Assembly (NCBI GenBank): GCA_930367215.1
Contig: OV884059.1
Location: 51,740,957 to 51,804,956, forward strand
From: Pollenia angustigena
Taxonomy: Eukaryota; Arthropoda; Insecta; Diptera; Polleniidae
DNA length: 64,000 bases
Direction of reading: 5' to 3'
Below are positions 47,166-59,047 of the stretch, one piece after another. Position 1 is the stretch's first letter, and each line of letters opens with the position of its first letter. A model generated the notes under the pieces. The model saw only the letters and a program-made list of their open reading frames with translations, did not search any database and was not told where the DNA came from. Position numbers and translations under genes: made by a program.

Positions 47166-48074
47166 CTATTAATTTAGAGTCAAACTACCTACAAAGCGAC
47201 CGCCAGTATGGCTTTCGTAGAAGTCGCTCTCCTGGAGTCTTACTAGCTCTGTTATCGGAAAAATGGTGCCGTTGCATTCAACATTTTGGCGAAAGTAAGG
47301 TGATTGCTTTAGATATTTCCAAATGTTCCGCAGAGTCTGGCATTGTTGCGTTTGGTGTCGGTGATAGTTTATCTCGATTTATATCGAGTATTCTCAGAGA
47401 TAGCACTATACGAGTTGTTATAGATGGGGTTTCATCCAACGAGTTCAAGATTCATTCAGGGGTGCCGCAAGGCTCCGTTCTTTCTCCTTACCTCCTTTGT
47501 CAAACTTCTAACCCTATATATTCTTTTGCAGATGACTGCAACCTTTGCCATTCGTACTCATTCGAATGCAGACCAAGTGAATATGATGTCGGTGCTATGA
47601 GGCAGAATATGAATGATACGCTTGGCCGAGACCTTGACATAGTCTCGGAATGGGGTCGTGCAAATATGGTCTTTTTTAATGCCCGAAAAACCCAATGTTG
47701 CGTGCTGACGCATAAACGCGCGACAAACCGGGGTGCCTCATCTGCATATATGGGTGGTATAATTATTGAGGAATTAGAATCTCTTGATATTCTGGGCATG
47801 AGGATACAATGTGATGTCCTATGGATAGAACATATATTCAAGGTGTCAAAATAAGCATTCAAGTGCCTCTAAGACGGTGTAAGATATGCTTCACTCCATC
47901 TGATCAACTTACTATTTATACCACTTATATCCGACCGCGTATGGAATACAACTCTCATGTGTGGGCCGGTGCTTCAAAGTATATTTTGGAGCTTCTCGAC
48001 CGCGTGCACGATAGGGTGAAGGTTCTCATTGGTGACAGTAGGGTATCCAATTCTATTGACTCCCTTGAGCACCG
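47166..48074 (+). pseudogene. LINE family B, plus copy, segment 3: RT palm and C-terminal part
   Basis: LQSDRQYGFRRSRSPG, KVIALDISK with a deletion of the AFDRVWH stretch, GVPQGSVLSPYLL, SFADDCNLCHSYSFEC, YTTYIRPRMEYNSHVWAGAS, VKVLIGDSRVSNSIDSLEH. It ends at 48074 with CACCG, the target duplicated by the Transib element. The reading resumes at 56215. Confidence 0.85.
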
Positions 48075-48419
48075 CACAGTGGCTGAAAATTGTTCTTCAT
48101 TGGCCAAAAATCTGTAAGTTTTGAACCGAAGGAGATATTTTAGTGAAATCGTTTAGTAATCGACAGATAGATTCTTAAACTTTCTCCACTTTAAATTTCA
48201 TTAAAATCGGTTGAGTAGTTATTGCGGAATTTAAGGGCAAAGTAGAACTTTAGATTTTTTTTTTACTTTAGCGTGCAATATGGTTTTTTTATTTCTTTTA
48301 ATTGTTTAAAAATTTAATTTTTAGATTTAAATAATAATCATTAACATTTTTTGTAATAATAGGACACTCAAAAAATTAAATGCTTACACTATAAAAAAAA
48401 TTTTAACATTAAAAAAAAA

Positions 48420-48784
48420 AAACAAGTAAGAAAGTATAGTCGGTCAAGCCCGACCATATGATACCCTACACCACAGTATTTAAAAAAACTGAGAGGAGGA
48501 AATTTCCCCCTATCTTCCCTCGTGGTACTACCATTCGGCCCATTTTCAATAGGCTTGGTCCTTGTGCCTATGGCCCAAATTTGATCAAATTTTCTCCAAA
48601 ATTGCGACCTGTACTTTGCGCACAAGGTTACATGGACAGCCAGCCAGCCAAACGGACATCGTTGGTTGGACTCAGGAAGTGATTCGGTATACTTTAAGGT
48701 GGGTCTAGGACCACTATTTTAAGGCGTTACACACATCAGCACAAATGCATAATACCCTCTCCACTATTGTGGTGTGGGTATAAA
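48420..48784 (+). repeat. mini-me-like repeat inside Transib unit 1 (also ~50947-51308, ~53479-53842)
   Basis: Starts AACAAGTAAGAAAGTATAGT, with GTCAAGCCCGAC and ATACCCTACACCA, a GACAGCCAGCCAG stretch, and ends GGTGTGGGTATAAAC. It is typical of fly mini-me-type repeats. It inserted before the tandem duplication, since all units have it at the same place. Confidence 0.6.
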
Positions 48785-48986
48785 CAGTAAAATCCACTGG
48801 AAATTTTGCTATTGTTGCTGAAAAATAAACAATTTTTTGCCTTCAAATTTGTTTACACTTATTTATTTATTAAAACATTTCATACATATGTCGATAAAAA
48901 ACCCTTTTGAAAATAATAGCAGCAGCAATAGATTTTAATAGCTTTTGTAACAATGTGAGTTTCTGTTTATTATTATTTTTTACTAA

Positions 48987-49397
48987 TAGGGCCCATACAC
49001 AATACCATCATGATTGTACAATCAAGTGATTGTGCTAGCTGATGGACCTTGTATGAGCTTGTGGTGTGATTGTACCAGCTGATGCTTTATCAAAAATAGT
49101 TTGATATTTTTTTAATTGTACCAGCATGATTGTATTGTGTGCTGTGAAGTTAGTTTACAAAGTTTAAAACAAAATTTAAATTAAAACACGTTTTTTTTTA
49201 CTCCTTATTCGTTTTCGTTTTAGGATAATAGCAATAATAACATCAGCACAAATTAATTGTTATTCATTACAACCTTTTCCACACAATTTTTGGTAAAAAA
49301 TTAATTTTGTACCAGCATGCTGGTGTGTTGTGTGATTTAATCTTAATTGCACAGTCACTTGATTGTACAATCATGATGGTATTGTGTATGGGCCCTA
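48987..49397. mobile_element. PIF/Harbinger-like MITE in unit 1
   Basis: 411 bp with long inverted ends (TAGGGCCCATACACAATACC...) and TAA on both sides (48984-48986, 49398-49400). TA-rich 3-bp targets fit PIF/Harbinger. The inverted part extends over about 45 bp with few changes. Confidence 0.75.
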
Positions 49398-49433
49398 TAA
49401 TACAATGTCTGTCTTAGATCTAATGAATTATAA

Positions 49434-50290
49434 TTATTGTTCATTAATTTGAAAGATTGATTGCAAATATTCCATATTCTGTTCTGTGTTATTTCTGTTC
49501 TTTAGTAGTTTTTTGACTTCTTCATCTAAATTCCACTTTCCATTGATTTCGAATACTGGAGATGAACGGATCTGACGTTGCCAATAATATATTAAATAGA
49601 TCTTCATTAGTGGAATTTCGTGAAATTGTTCTGGTATTGTGCTCTCCATAAAATCTGTAATCCTTATTCCTTTTTTCCAGAGCTTCATCTGATAAATCTC
49701 CAAGTGTCATCAACTGATATTTAATGACATCTTCTCCATCATAAAGGGTTTTGTGAACTGTAGCAGACATATATCTCCATGGGTACTTGGTTGTATATAT
49801 TTTTGCAGTTTCCTTAGCAAAATCCCAAAATTTTCTAGAGTACTTCTAGGATTATTTTAAATCTAAAAATGAGGTTAGAATCAACACCTGTTATTTCAGA
49901 TGCTGTATTGCCTGACCCTTGTTTCGGCTGATCTATAATCAAGCCAAATTTGCGATATTCATCTTGAACATGTTTCCTTTTTGAACTTCTTAACTCCTTG
50001 TTGGTTTCGTTGTTTCTTATTGATCCTGAAGATCCGCAATCCAAATCATAACTGATTTTAAGTATGTGTTCCATAAGTCTTATTCTTGCATGTAGTGGTG
50101 ATAATCCAAATTCATATGCATCAGTATTATCTAGTGATTTTGTCGGGACTTGGTTTAATTGGCTTGATGTTGCATGGCATATGATGCAGCTGAATTTAAA
50201 ATACCCTTCTAAGGTGGGATTCACAATATACCTGTTTTGCGTAAACGCGTGTCTTAGCTCTTTACTCTACTATAAAATACGCTAGTGTGA
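49434..50290 (-). pseudogene. Transib transposase C-terminal half, unit 1
   Basis: The minus strand reads NPTLEGYFKFSCIICHATSS (zinc-binding CxxC), FGLSPLHARIRLMEHILKIS, GLIIDQPKQGSGNTASEITG, then after a shift near 49835 WDFAKETAKIYTTKYPWRYM, SATVHKTLYDGEDVI, LSDEALEKRNKDYRFY, NSTNEDLFNILLATSDPFIS. The order matches Transib transposases and the end of RAG1 (HKTL..., E..NK.fR.yR). The Glu in ALEKRNK lines up with the third catalytic residue (E962 in mouse RAG1). A second shift near 49530 leads to the tail ending at 49434. The N-terminal half with the two catalytic Asp residues is absent. Confidence 0.82.
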
Positions 50291-51520
50291 ACGTAATGTA
50301 ACGGATAAGGATGAATCAGGGTAGCTATACGTTTTTCTGATTTTGTAACATTAATAACATTTTTTATATGTACTACCTATATTATGTTCAATTACGATCA
50401 ATTTTCCCTATATCAAAAAATTTTTTTTTAAGACAATAGCACATGATTTCAGTTACTTCTGCAAACATTTTTGCGGAATAAAATCAGTGGTTCTACCTTC
50501 TTAATCCCTTTTTTTAGACAAAAATATAGTAGTTTAGAAATTTGAAGGTTCTCATTGGTGACAGTAGGGTATCCAATTCTATTGACTCCCTTGAGCACCG
50601 CACAGTGGCTGAAAATTGTTCTTCATTGGCCAAAAATCTGTAAGTTTTGAACCGAAGGAGATATTTTAGTGAAATCGTTTAGTAATCGACAGATAGATTC
50701 TTAAACTTTCTCCTCTTTAAATTTCATTAAAATCGGTTGAGTAGTTATTGCGGAATTTAAGGGCAAAGTAGAACTTTAGATTTTTTTTTACTTTAGCGTG
50801 CAATATGGTTTTTTTATTTCTTTTAATTGTTTAAAAATTTAATTTTTAGATTTAAATAATAATCATTAACATTTTTTGTAATAATAGGACACTCAAAAAA
50901 TTAAATGTTTACACTATAAAAAAAATTTTAACATTAAAAAAAAAAACAAGTAAGAAAGTATAGTCGGTCAAGCCCGACCATATGATACCCTACACCACAG
51001 TATTTAAAAAAACTGAGAGGATGAAATTTCCCCCTATCTTCCCTCGTGGTACTACCATTCGGCCCATTTTCAATAGGCTTGGTCATTGTGCCTATGGCCC
51101 AAATTTGATCAAATTTTCTCCAAAATTGCGACCTGTACTTTGCGCACAAGGTTACATGGACAGCCAGCCAGCCGGACGGACATCGTTGGTTCGACTCAGG
51201 AAGTGATTCGGTATACTTTAAGGTGGGTCTAGGACCACTATTTTAAGGCGTTACACACATCAGCACAAATGCATAATACCCTCTCCACTATTGTGGTGTG
51301 GGTATAAACAGTAAAATCCACTGGAAATTTTGCTATTGTTGCTGAAAAATAAACAATTTTTTGCCTTCAAATTTGTTTACACTTATTTATTCTTATTTAT
51401 TTATTAAAACATTTCATACATATGTCGATAAAAAACCCTTTTGAAAATAATAGCAGCAGCAATAGATTTTAATAGCTTTTGTAACAATGTGAGTTTCTGT
51501 TTATTATTATTTTTTACTAA

Positions 51521-51931
51521 TAGGGCCCATACACAATACCATCATGATTGTACAATCAAGTGATTGTGCTAGCTGATGGACCTTGTATGAGCTTGTGGTG
51601 TGATTGTACCAGCTGATGCTTTATCAAAAATAGTTTGATATTTTTTTAATTGTACCAGCATGATTGTATTGTGTGCTGTAAAGTTAGTTTACAAAGTTTA
51701 AAACAAAATTTAAATTAAAACACGTTTTTTTTTACTCCTTATTCGTTTTCGTTTTAGGATAATAGCAATAATAACATCAGCACAAATTAATTGTTATTCA
51801 TTACAACCTTTTCCACACAATTTTTGGTAAAAAATTAATTTTGTACCAGCATGCTGGTGTGTTGTGTGATTTAATCTTAATTGCACAGTCACTTGATTGT
51901 ACAATCATGATGGTATTGTGTATGGGCCCGA
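51521..51931. mobile_element. PIF/Harbinger-like MITE in unit 2
   Basis: Same element and position as in unit 1, with GGGCCCGA in place of GGGCCCTA at the right end. Confidence 0.75.
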
Positions 51932-51967
51932 TAATACAATGTCTGTCTTAGATCTAATGAATTATAA

Positions 51968-52824
51968 TTATTGTTCATTAATTTGAAAGATTGATTGCAA
52001 ATATTCCATATTCTGTTCTGTGTTATTTCTGTTCTTTAGTAGTTTTTTGACTTCTTCATCTAAATTCCACTTTCCATTGATTTCGAATACTGGAGATGAA
52101 CGGATCTGACGTTGCCAATAATATATTAAATAGATCTTCATTAGTGGAATTTCGTGAAATTGTTCTGGTATTGTGCTCTCCATAAAATCTGTAATCCTTA
52201 TTCCTTTTTTCCAGAGCTTCATCTGATAAATCTCCAAGTGTCATCAACTGATATTTAATGACATCTTCTCCATCATAAAGGGTTTTGTGAACTGTAGCAG
52301 ACATATTTCTCCATGGGTACTTGGTTGTATATATTTTTGCAGTTTCCTTAGCAAAATCCCAAAATTTTCTAGAGTACTTCTAGGATTATTTTAAATCTAA
52401 AAATGAGGTTAGAATCAACACCTGTTATTTCAGATGCTGTATTGCCTGACCCTTGTTTCGGCTGATCTATAATCAAGCCAAATTTGCGATATTCATCTTG
52501 AACATGTTTCCTTTTTGAACTTCTTAACTCCTTGTTGGTTTCGTTGTTTCTTATTGATCCTGAAGATCCGCAATCCAAATCATAACTGATTTTAAGTATG
52601 TGTTCCATAAGTCTTATTCTTGCATGTAGTGGTGATAATCCAAATTCATATGCATCAGTATTATCTAGTGATTTTGTCGGGACTTGGTTTAATTGGCTTG
52701 ATGTTGCATGGCATATGATGCAGCTGAATTTAAAATACCCTTCTAAGGTGGGATTCACAATATACCTGTTTTGCGTAAACGCGTGTCTTAGCTCTTTACT
52801 CTACTATAAAATACGCTAGTGTGA
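51968..52824 (-). pseudogene. Transib transposase C-terminal half, unit 2
   Basis: Identical in all readings to unit 1 (same two frameshifts), so the damage predates the tandem duplication. Confidence 0.82.
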
Positions 52825-54054
52825 ACGTAATGTAACGGATAAGGATGAATCAGGGTAGCTATACGTTTTTCTGATTTTGTAACATTAATAACATTTTTTA
52901 TATGTACTACCTATATTATGTTCAATTACGATCAATTTTCCCTATATCAAAAAATTTTTTTTTAAGACAATAGCACATGATTTCAGTTACTTCTGCAAAC
53001 ATTTTTGCGGAATAAAATCAGTGGTTCTACCTTCTTAATCCCTTTTTTTAGACAAAAATATAGTAGTTTACAAATTTGAAGGTTCTCATTGGTGACAGTA
53101 GGGTATCCAATTCTATTGACTCCCTTGAGCACCGCACAGTGGCTGAAAATTGTTCTTCATTGGCCAAAAATCTGTAAGTTTTGAACCGAAGGAGATATTT
53201 TAGTGAAATCGTTTAGTAATCGACAGATAGATTCTTAAACTTTCTCCACTTTAAATTTCATTAAAATCGGTTGAGTAGTTATTGCGGAATTTAAGGGCAA
53301 AGTAGAACTTTAGATTTTTTTTTACTTTAGCGTGCAATATGGTTTTTTTATTTCTTTTAATTGTTTAAAAATTTAATTTTTAGATTTAAATAATAATCAT
53401 TAACATTTTTTGTAATAATAGGACACTCAAAAAATTAAATGTTTACACTATAAAAAAAATTTTAACATTAAAAAAAAAAACAAGTAAGAAAGTATAGTCG
53501 GTCAAGCCCGACCATATGATACCCTACACCACAGTATTTAAAAAAACTGAGAGGAGGAAATTTCCCCCTATCTTCCCTCGTGGTACTACCATTCGGCCCA
53601 TTTTCAATAGGCTTGGTCCTTGTGCCTATGGCCCAAATTTGATCAAATTTTCTGCAAAATTGCGACCTGTACTTTGCGCACAAGGTTACATGGACAGCCA
53701 GCCAGCCGGACGGACATCGTTGGTTCGACTCAGGAAGTGATTCGGTATACTTTAAGGTGGGTCTAGGACCACTATTTTAAGGCGTTACACACATCAGCAC
53801 AAATGCATAATACCCTCTCCACTATTGTGGTGTGGGTATAAACAGTAAAATCCACTGGAAATTTTGCTATTGTTGCTGAAAAATAAACAATTTTTTGCCT
53901 TCAAATTTGTTTACACTTATTTATTCTTATTTATTTATTAAAACATTTCATACATATGTCGATAAAAAACCCTTTTGAAAATAATAGCAGCAGCAATAGA
54001 TTTTAATAGCTTTTGTAACAATGTGAGTTTCTGTTTATTATTATTTTTTACTAA

Positions 54055-54465
54055 TAGGGCCCATACACAATACCATCATGATTGTACAATCAAGTGATTG
54101 TGCTAGCTGATGGACCTTGTATGAGCTTGTGGTGTGATTGTACCAGCTGATGCTTTATCAAAAATAGTTTGATATTTTTTTAATTGTACCAGCATGATTG
54201 TATTGTGTGCTGTAAAGTTAGTTTACAACGTTTAAAACAAAATTTAAATTAAAACACGTTTTTTTTTACTCCTTATTCGTTTTTGTTTTAGGATAATAGC
54301 AATAATAACATCAGCACAAATTAATTGTTATTCATTACAACCTTTTCCACACAATTTTTGGTAAAAAATTAATTTTGTACCAGCATGCTGGTGTGTTGTG
54401 TGATTTAATCTTAATTGCACAGTCACTTGATTGTACAATCATGATGGTATTGTGTATGGGCCCTA
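54055..54465. mobile_element. PIF/Harbinger-like MITE in unit 3
   Basis: Same element and position as in unit 1. Confidence 0.75.
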
Positions 54466-54501
54466 TAATACAATGTCTGTCTTAGATCTAATGAATTATA
54501 A

Positions 54502-55358
54502 TTATTGTTCATTAATTTGAAAGATTGATTGCAAATATTCCATATTCTGTTCTGTGTTATTTCTGTTCTTTAGTAGTTTTTTGACTTCTTCATCTAAATT
54601 CCACTTTCCATTGATTTCGAATACTGGAGATGAACGGATCTGACGTTGCCAATAATATATTAAATAGATCTTCATTAGTGGAATTTCGTGAAATTGTTCT
54701 GGTATTGTGCTCTCCATAAAATCTGTAATCCTTATTCCTTTTTTCCAGAGCTTCATCTGATAAATCTCCAAGTGTCATCAACTGATATTTAATGACATCT
54801 TCTCCATCATAAAGGATTTTGTGAACTGTAGCAGACATATTTCTCCATGGGTACTTGGTTGTATATATTTTTGCAGTTTCCTTAGCAAAATCCCAAAATT
54901 TTCTAGAGTACTTCTAGGATTATTTTAAATCTAAAAATGAGGTTAAAATCAACACCTGTTATTTCAGATGCTGTATTGCCTGACCCTTGTTTCGGCTGAT
55001 CTATAATCAAGCCAAATTTGCGATATTCATCTTGAACATGTTTCCTTTTTGAACTTCTTAACTCCTTGTTGGTTTCGTTGTTTCTTATTGATCCTGAAGA
55101 TCCGCAATCCAAATCATAACTGATTTTAAGTATGTGATCCATAAGTCGTATTCTTGCATGTAGTGGTGATAATCCAAATTCATATGCATCAGTATTATCT
55201 AGTGATTTTGTCGGGACTTGGTTTAATTGGCTTGATGTTGCATGGCATATGATGCAGCTGAATTTAAAATACCCTTCTAAGGTGGGATTCACAATATACC
55301 TGTTTTGCGTAAACGCGTGTCTTAGCTCTTTACTCTACTATAAAATACGCTAGTGTGA
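54502..55358 (-). pseudogene. Transib transposase C-terminal half, unit 3
   Basis: As units 1 and 2, with three or four amino-acid changes (such as HKIL for HKTL and MDHIL for MEHIL). Right of it, toward the element's right end, no N-terminal coding part is found. Confidence 0.82.
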
Positions 55359-55497
55359 ACGTAATGTAACGGATAAGGATGAATCAGGGTAGCTATATTA
55401 TGTTCAATTACGATCAATTTTCCCTATATCAAAAAATTTTTTTTTAAGACAATAGCACATGATTTCAGTTACTTCTGCAAACATTTTTGCGGAATAA

Positions 55498-55935
55498 AAT
55501 CAGTGGTTCTACCTTCTTAATCCCTTTTTTTAGACAAAAATATAGTAGTTTAGAAATTTTTTTTTTTTGAGTAATTTCATTAAAATTAAAAAAGTGTTAA
55601 CAGACGGGTCCAAACAAGAGTATATACAGGGTAAAAGAAAACACTTTCACCTTTCTATCAGTGGTTTCACATTCTTGGTCTCTTTTGGTCCGCAAAAGTT
55701 CTATTCTACTAAAGTTGAAATTTGACAAAAATATAGTAGTTTAGAAATTTTTTTTGAGTAATTTCATTAAAATTAAGAAAGTGTTAAACAGACGGGGGTC
55801 CAAACGGGTACAAAACTATATACAGGGTTAAAGAAAACACTCTCACCTTTCTATCAGTGGTTTCACCTTCTTGGTCCGTTTTGGGGCGCAAGAGTTCTAT
55901 TCTACTAAAGTTGAAATTTTACAAAAATATAGTAA
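55498..55935. repeat. Tandem repeat of 191-196 bp in the right part of the Transib element
   Basis: GACAAAAATATAGTAGTTTAG recurs at about 55533, 55724 and 55920 with GAGTAATTTCATTAAAATTA, ACAGACGGG and TTTCTATCAGTGGTTTCAC in each period. The right break of units 1 and 2 lies in the first period. Confidence 0.85.
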
Positions 55936-56214
55936 TTTAGAAAATATGTCCTAACATATCAAATATAAATAACACAACAGTCGCAAATATTACCTTTTTA
56001 AAGCTAACAAGACTACCAACCTAGCAAAAAAGCAAGCAGGTAATTATCGCTGATACTGTTTGTGCAATCATGATTTCTTTCCAATATTTTGACCTAATTG
56101 GTTGGCTACCTTAGTTTTAATATGTTAACTATTAAATTAAATTCAAATTTTTGAAATCGGTGACAAACAAAAATTGGACTTTTGGCCAATGAAATAAAAT
56201 TTTCAGCCACTGTG

Positions 56215-56352
56215 CACCGTCGCAATGTGGTTTGTATTTGACTGTTTTATCGTTACTACAATGGGATGTGTTCTGAAGAAATTAGGGATCTGGTTCCCGA
56301 AACCCGTTCGTTTGCTCGTAATACACGTTTTTTCTCAAGAGCCCAACCTTAT
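56215..56352 (+). pseudogene. LINE family B, plus copy, segment 4
   Basis: HRRNV, LFYRYYNGMCSEEIRDLVPE and TRFFSRAQPYVVE continue SIDSLEH of segment 3 across the Transib insertion and match the minus copy near 44580-44450. Confidence 0.85.
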
Positions 56353-56793
56353 GTAGTAGAGTTGTGTCGGTCATGAACGAACTAGTTCAATTCAACGGAT
56401 CAGTCAGATGACGATGAACGGCCGTTCAGTTTCATCGTTCAATTCCGTTCAATCGGTCACTCGTATGGTTCACTTGGGTCTTTTTAGTCAGCCGGTCACT
56501 TGTTTACCAAACAACTGGTTGAAAAGAAACAACAATACTAATGTGGTGTATATGTATGCCAGTATAATATACTCATTTCATTTACTCATTGCCACATTGC
56601 TTTACACATTTTCATAATACGATCAGGTTTGTCAAGTTTCTTGGCGACCTAATTTTTATTTGGCGACATGGTCGGTGTAGAGAAGAATGAGGGGTTAACA
56701 AAACGACTCGTTTTGTGTTTTGCCTGTCGTTGTTTATATTTCTCTTTTTACGTTTTATTATTTTTCTTACTTTGAAGTGTGTGGTTAAAAATA
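56353..56793. other. Short palindromic stretch, no gene
   Basis: GAACGAACTAGTTC and TGAACGGCCGTTCA (56414-56427) are palindromes in a field of GTTCA words. The rest is AT-rich. It may be a MITE end. Confidence 0.4.
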
Positions 56794-57157
56794 CAGTGAG
56801 ACCTCGATTATCGATAATATATGGGACCGGCAGCATTCTTGATTATTAATTTTTTTTGTGTTGCTTATTTTTTGTAAATATGTATATAATCTATTATTAT
56901 GTAAACATGAGGAAAAAAGTAATTTCGGTAGAACATGCTTCCAGTATGTCGGGAAATTTTCTTTCTTTATTTATTTTTTGAAATTTGTTTTGATTGTTCA
57001 AAAGTAAACGAAAAAAAAGATAATTTGTTCATAATTTGGGATAACAGAGGTAATGCCGGATAATAGAGGTAATTTTAATCAATGCAAAGAAATGTTTTAT
57101 TTTCCAGTTAATTGAAGCTGCCGGTTAATCGAATGATGGATAATCAAGGCCGTACTG
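56794..57157. mobile_element. pogo-like MITE with CAGTGAGACCTCGATTATC ends
   Basis: The left end is CAGTGAGACCTCGATTATC; the right end is the inverse with small changes (GATAATCAAGGCCGTACTG). TA on both sides. 364 bp, no transposase. Both ends and target fit the pogo/Tigger group. Confidence 0.75.
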
Positions 57158-57319
57158 TAAATAAACGAAAGACATGCAATCAAAAATCATCGTATGAACG
57201 AAGAGATTTTGGAAGTTGCTTTAAAAAGGAATCAAGATAAAACGATGTCGTAAAAGCCCTCATATGAATTGAGTGTTTGTTCACACTTGGGTTTTTAAAC
57301 GCGTTTAAGCAAAATGTTA

Positions 57320-57886
57320 CAGTACTTTTCGTCACATTAGCGATATAGTCCATTGTATCTGTTTATTTTGCCGCTATAAGTTAATTTAATATAAAATATT
57401 AATTTTATAGTCCATTAAGCGATATAAGCACATTTGCCATATATGCCATCTATCAACAGTCATCAAAGGGAAAAGTAAAGCAAGTTAATTGCGTTGTAGT
57501 CACATTAGAAAAATTGACTAAGTTCTTTTTAGTTTTCGAATCAAAAATCCATCCAAAGAAAGAATGAATTAAATCATTTAATTTTTGTCATCAACTCTCT
57601 ACTCCTAAAAAAATTAGTTTTTGCCGTTGGTATCAGCTATGAAATATCTTGTTATTATTTAAACTATTTTTTATACAGTATGCAACTCTGTTGTAAAACC
57701 ATACGCCTAATGTCGTTGTAATTTATATGAATTTTGTATTTCATTTATTCACATAACTTGGTTGTATTCGAATTCGGTTATATGCGTCATAGTGGTATAT
57801 ATGTGAATTAGCCTTATAGTCACATTAGCGATATAGTCCACGTTATGGTTGCAACTAAAGGATGTGACTATAAGCGAAAAGTACTG
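57320..57886. mobile_element. pogo-like MITE, copy 2
   Basis: 567 bp, ends CAGTACTTTTCG and CGAAAAGTACTG, TA on both sides. It is colinear with copy 1 at 21841-22414. Confidence 0.85.
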
Positions 57887-58847
57887 TATTACATTTAAGA
57901 TTGTTAAGACAGATTATTAAGAAAAAACTCAACAAACCAATTTATATTTCTTTTGAGTATTAAAAATGGATAAAATACTTTATAAAGTTATCAGAAGATT
58001 ATGTTTAATATATTAAGCGGCCCATACACTTGCCATATTATTGTATATGATATTCGCCATATTATTTTCATGTTGTCCAGTAGTATCCAATCAGTCGCAC
58101 TATAGTTTCATTCATTCAATAAAAAGGTGAACATAACCTATAGGAATAACATAAACAGCATTGTACAAAGTTGCCACCACATTTCACTTTCTTTTAGTTG
58201 TGCAATAAAAATCCAAAGTCTTTTGATTGTTGACAATATAATGTGCCACCTTTGAATATCACATACACATTGGCGATATAATTGTACTTTAATGATAAAA
58301 TTGTAAAAATTTAGGAATTGTTTAAAAAAAAATAAAACGTTAAGCAGAGTTAAAGAACCCAAGTAGGAGCATAGTATAAGCCATGAATTTGTTTTGAGAC
58401 TCGTAGACAAATTTACCGTTTGTTATTTGGAAAGACTATTTCAATGGTGGTATTCCATCTAATTTAAATAAGTTTTTGAAAAAATGTATAGCTATAAGGA
58501 TACGTCCGCTACGTACCATTTTGAAGAACTCTTTATGTGCATGTTATTCCAACTGTTAATGTCTGTGTTAAAAGAGTTATTTTTAATAATTAACTCCACT
58601 AAAACTCGATTTTAAATTGAGTGCAATATAAACTTCTTGGCACATTATTACGAGTTATAAATTATATGAATTTATTCAACATGATATGTTGCATAAACTG
58701 AATCGTACACATTGTTTTCCAAAAAAAAAAAACAGTAAGAATGCCTCTTCGGTGAAGTGTATAGCATTTTAGGTATATATCCAATATTTATTTAATACTA
58801 ACCACAAAAAATTGTTTTGCTGCTTTAATTAGACTATTGTAAACTAG
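57887..58847. other. No recognisable gene
   Basis: AT-rich. A stretch at 58016-58280 has GCCCATACACTTGCCATATT and a partly inverted TTGGCGATATAATTG, possibly a decayed MITE. Confidence 0.4.
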
Positions 58848-59047
58848 CCAGCAAAAACTTTACTTACAATCCTACTTTTAATGACTTCAAGAATTCATTA
58901 CTTTGTAGCTTTATTCGCCACTTTTTGGATTATTAGTTATATATTAAATAATAACTTTATTATTATATCTTAAATATACAGAAAAATTTATATTTTCATT
59001 ATGACAATAAAAATGTCATTATAGCCATTTTTTAATACAAAAACTAC

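Larger units (their letters stand above)
48018..50543. repeat. Tandem unit 1 of the Transib array
   Basis: It begins with 57 bp of LINE B sequence (GAAGGTTCTCATTGGTGACA...), then the Transib left end and body to TAGTTTAGAAATT. The three units differ by only a handful of bases. Confidence 0.9.
50544..53077. repeat. Tandem unit 2 of the Transib array
   Basis: It starts again with the LINE B flank; the left Transib end is at 50601. It is 8 bp longer than unit 1, which has one TTATTTAT word less near 48860. Confidence 0.9.
53078..55556. repeat. Tandem unit 3 of the Transib array
   Basis: The left Transib end is at 53135. Only this unit continues into the true right end of the element (to 56214). 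It has a 24-bp loss near 55396. Confidence 0.9.
48075..56214 (-). mobile_element. Transib element with RSS-like ends and a triplicated left part
   Basis: The left end CACAGTGGCTGAAAATT (48075) is repeated inverted at the right end (to 56214). The match goes on for about 38 bp with few changes and includes TTCATTGGCCAAAA. CACCG flanks both sides (48070-48074 and 56215-56219), the 5-bp GC-rich duplication typical of Transib. The ends show a CACAGTG heptamer, 22-23 bp of spacer and an A-rich nonamer-like block. The interior encodes the C-terminal half of a Transib transposase on the minus strand. Three tandem units make the element 8.1 kb instead of about 3.1 kb. Confidence 0.9.

Noticed and set aside
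48389..48682. Open frames repeated three times (about 48.4, 51.0 and 53.5 kb)
   Set aside because: They are translations of the mini-me-like repeat; conservation reflects recent tandem duplication, not coding.
50064..50285. Plus-strand 73-codon frame in the Transib units
   Set aside because: Shadow of the transposase reading on the other strand.
48018..55556. CRISPR array or satellite array
   Set aside because: Only three units of 2.5 kb in a eukaryotic transposon; no short repeat-spacer pattern anywhere in the window.
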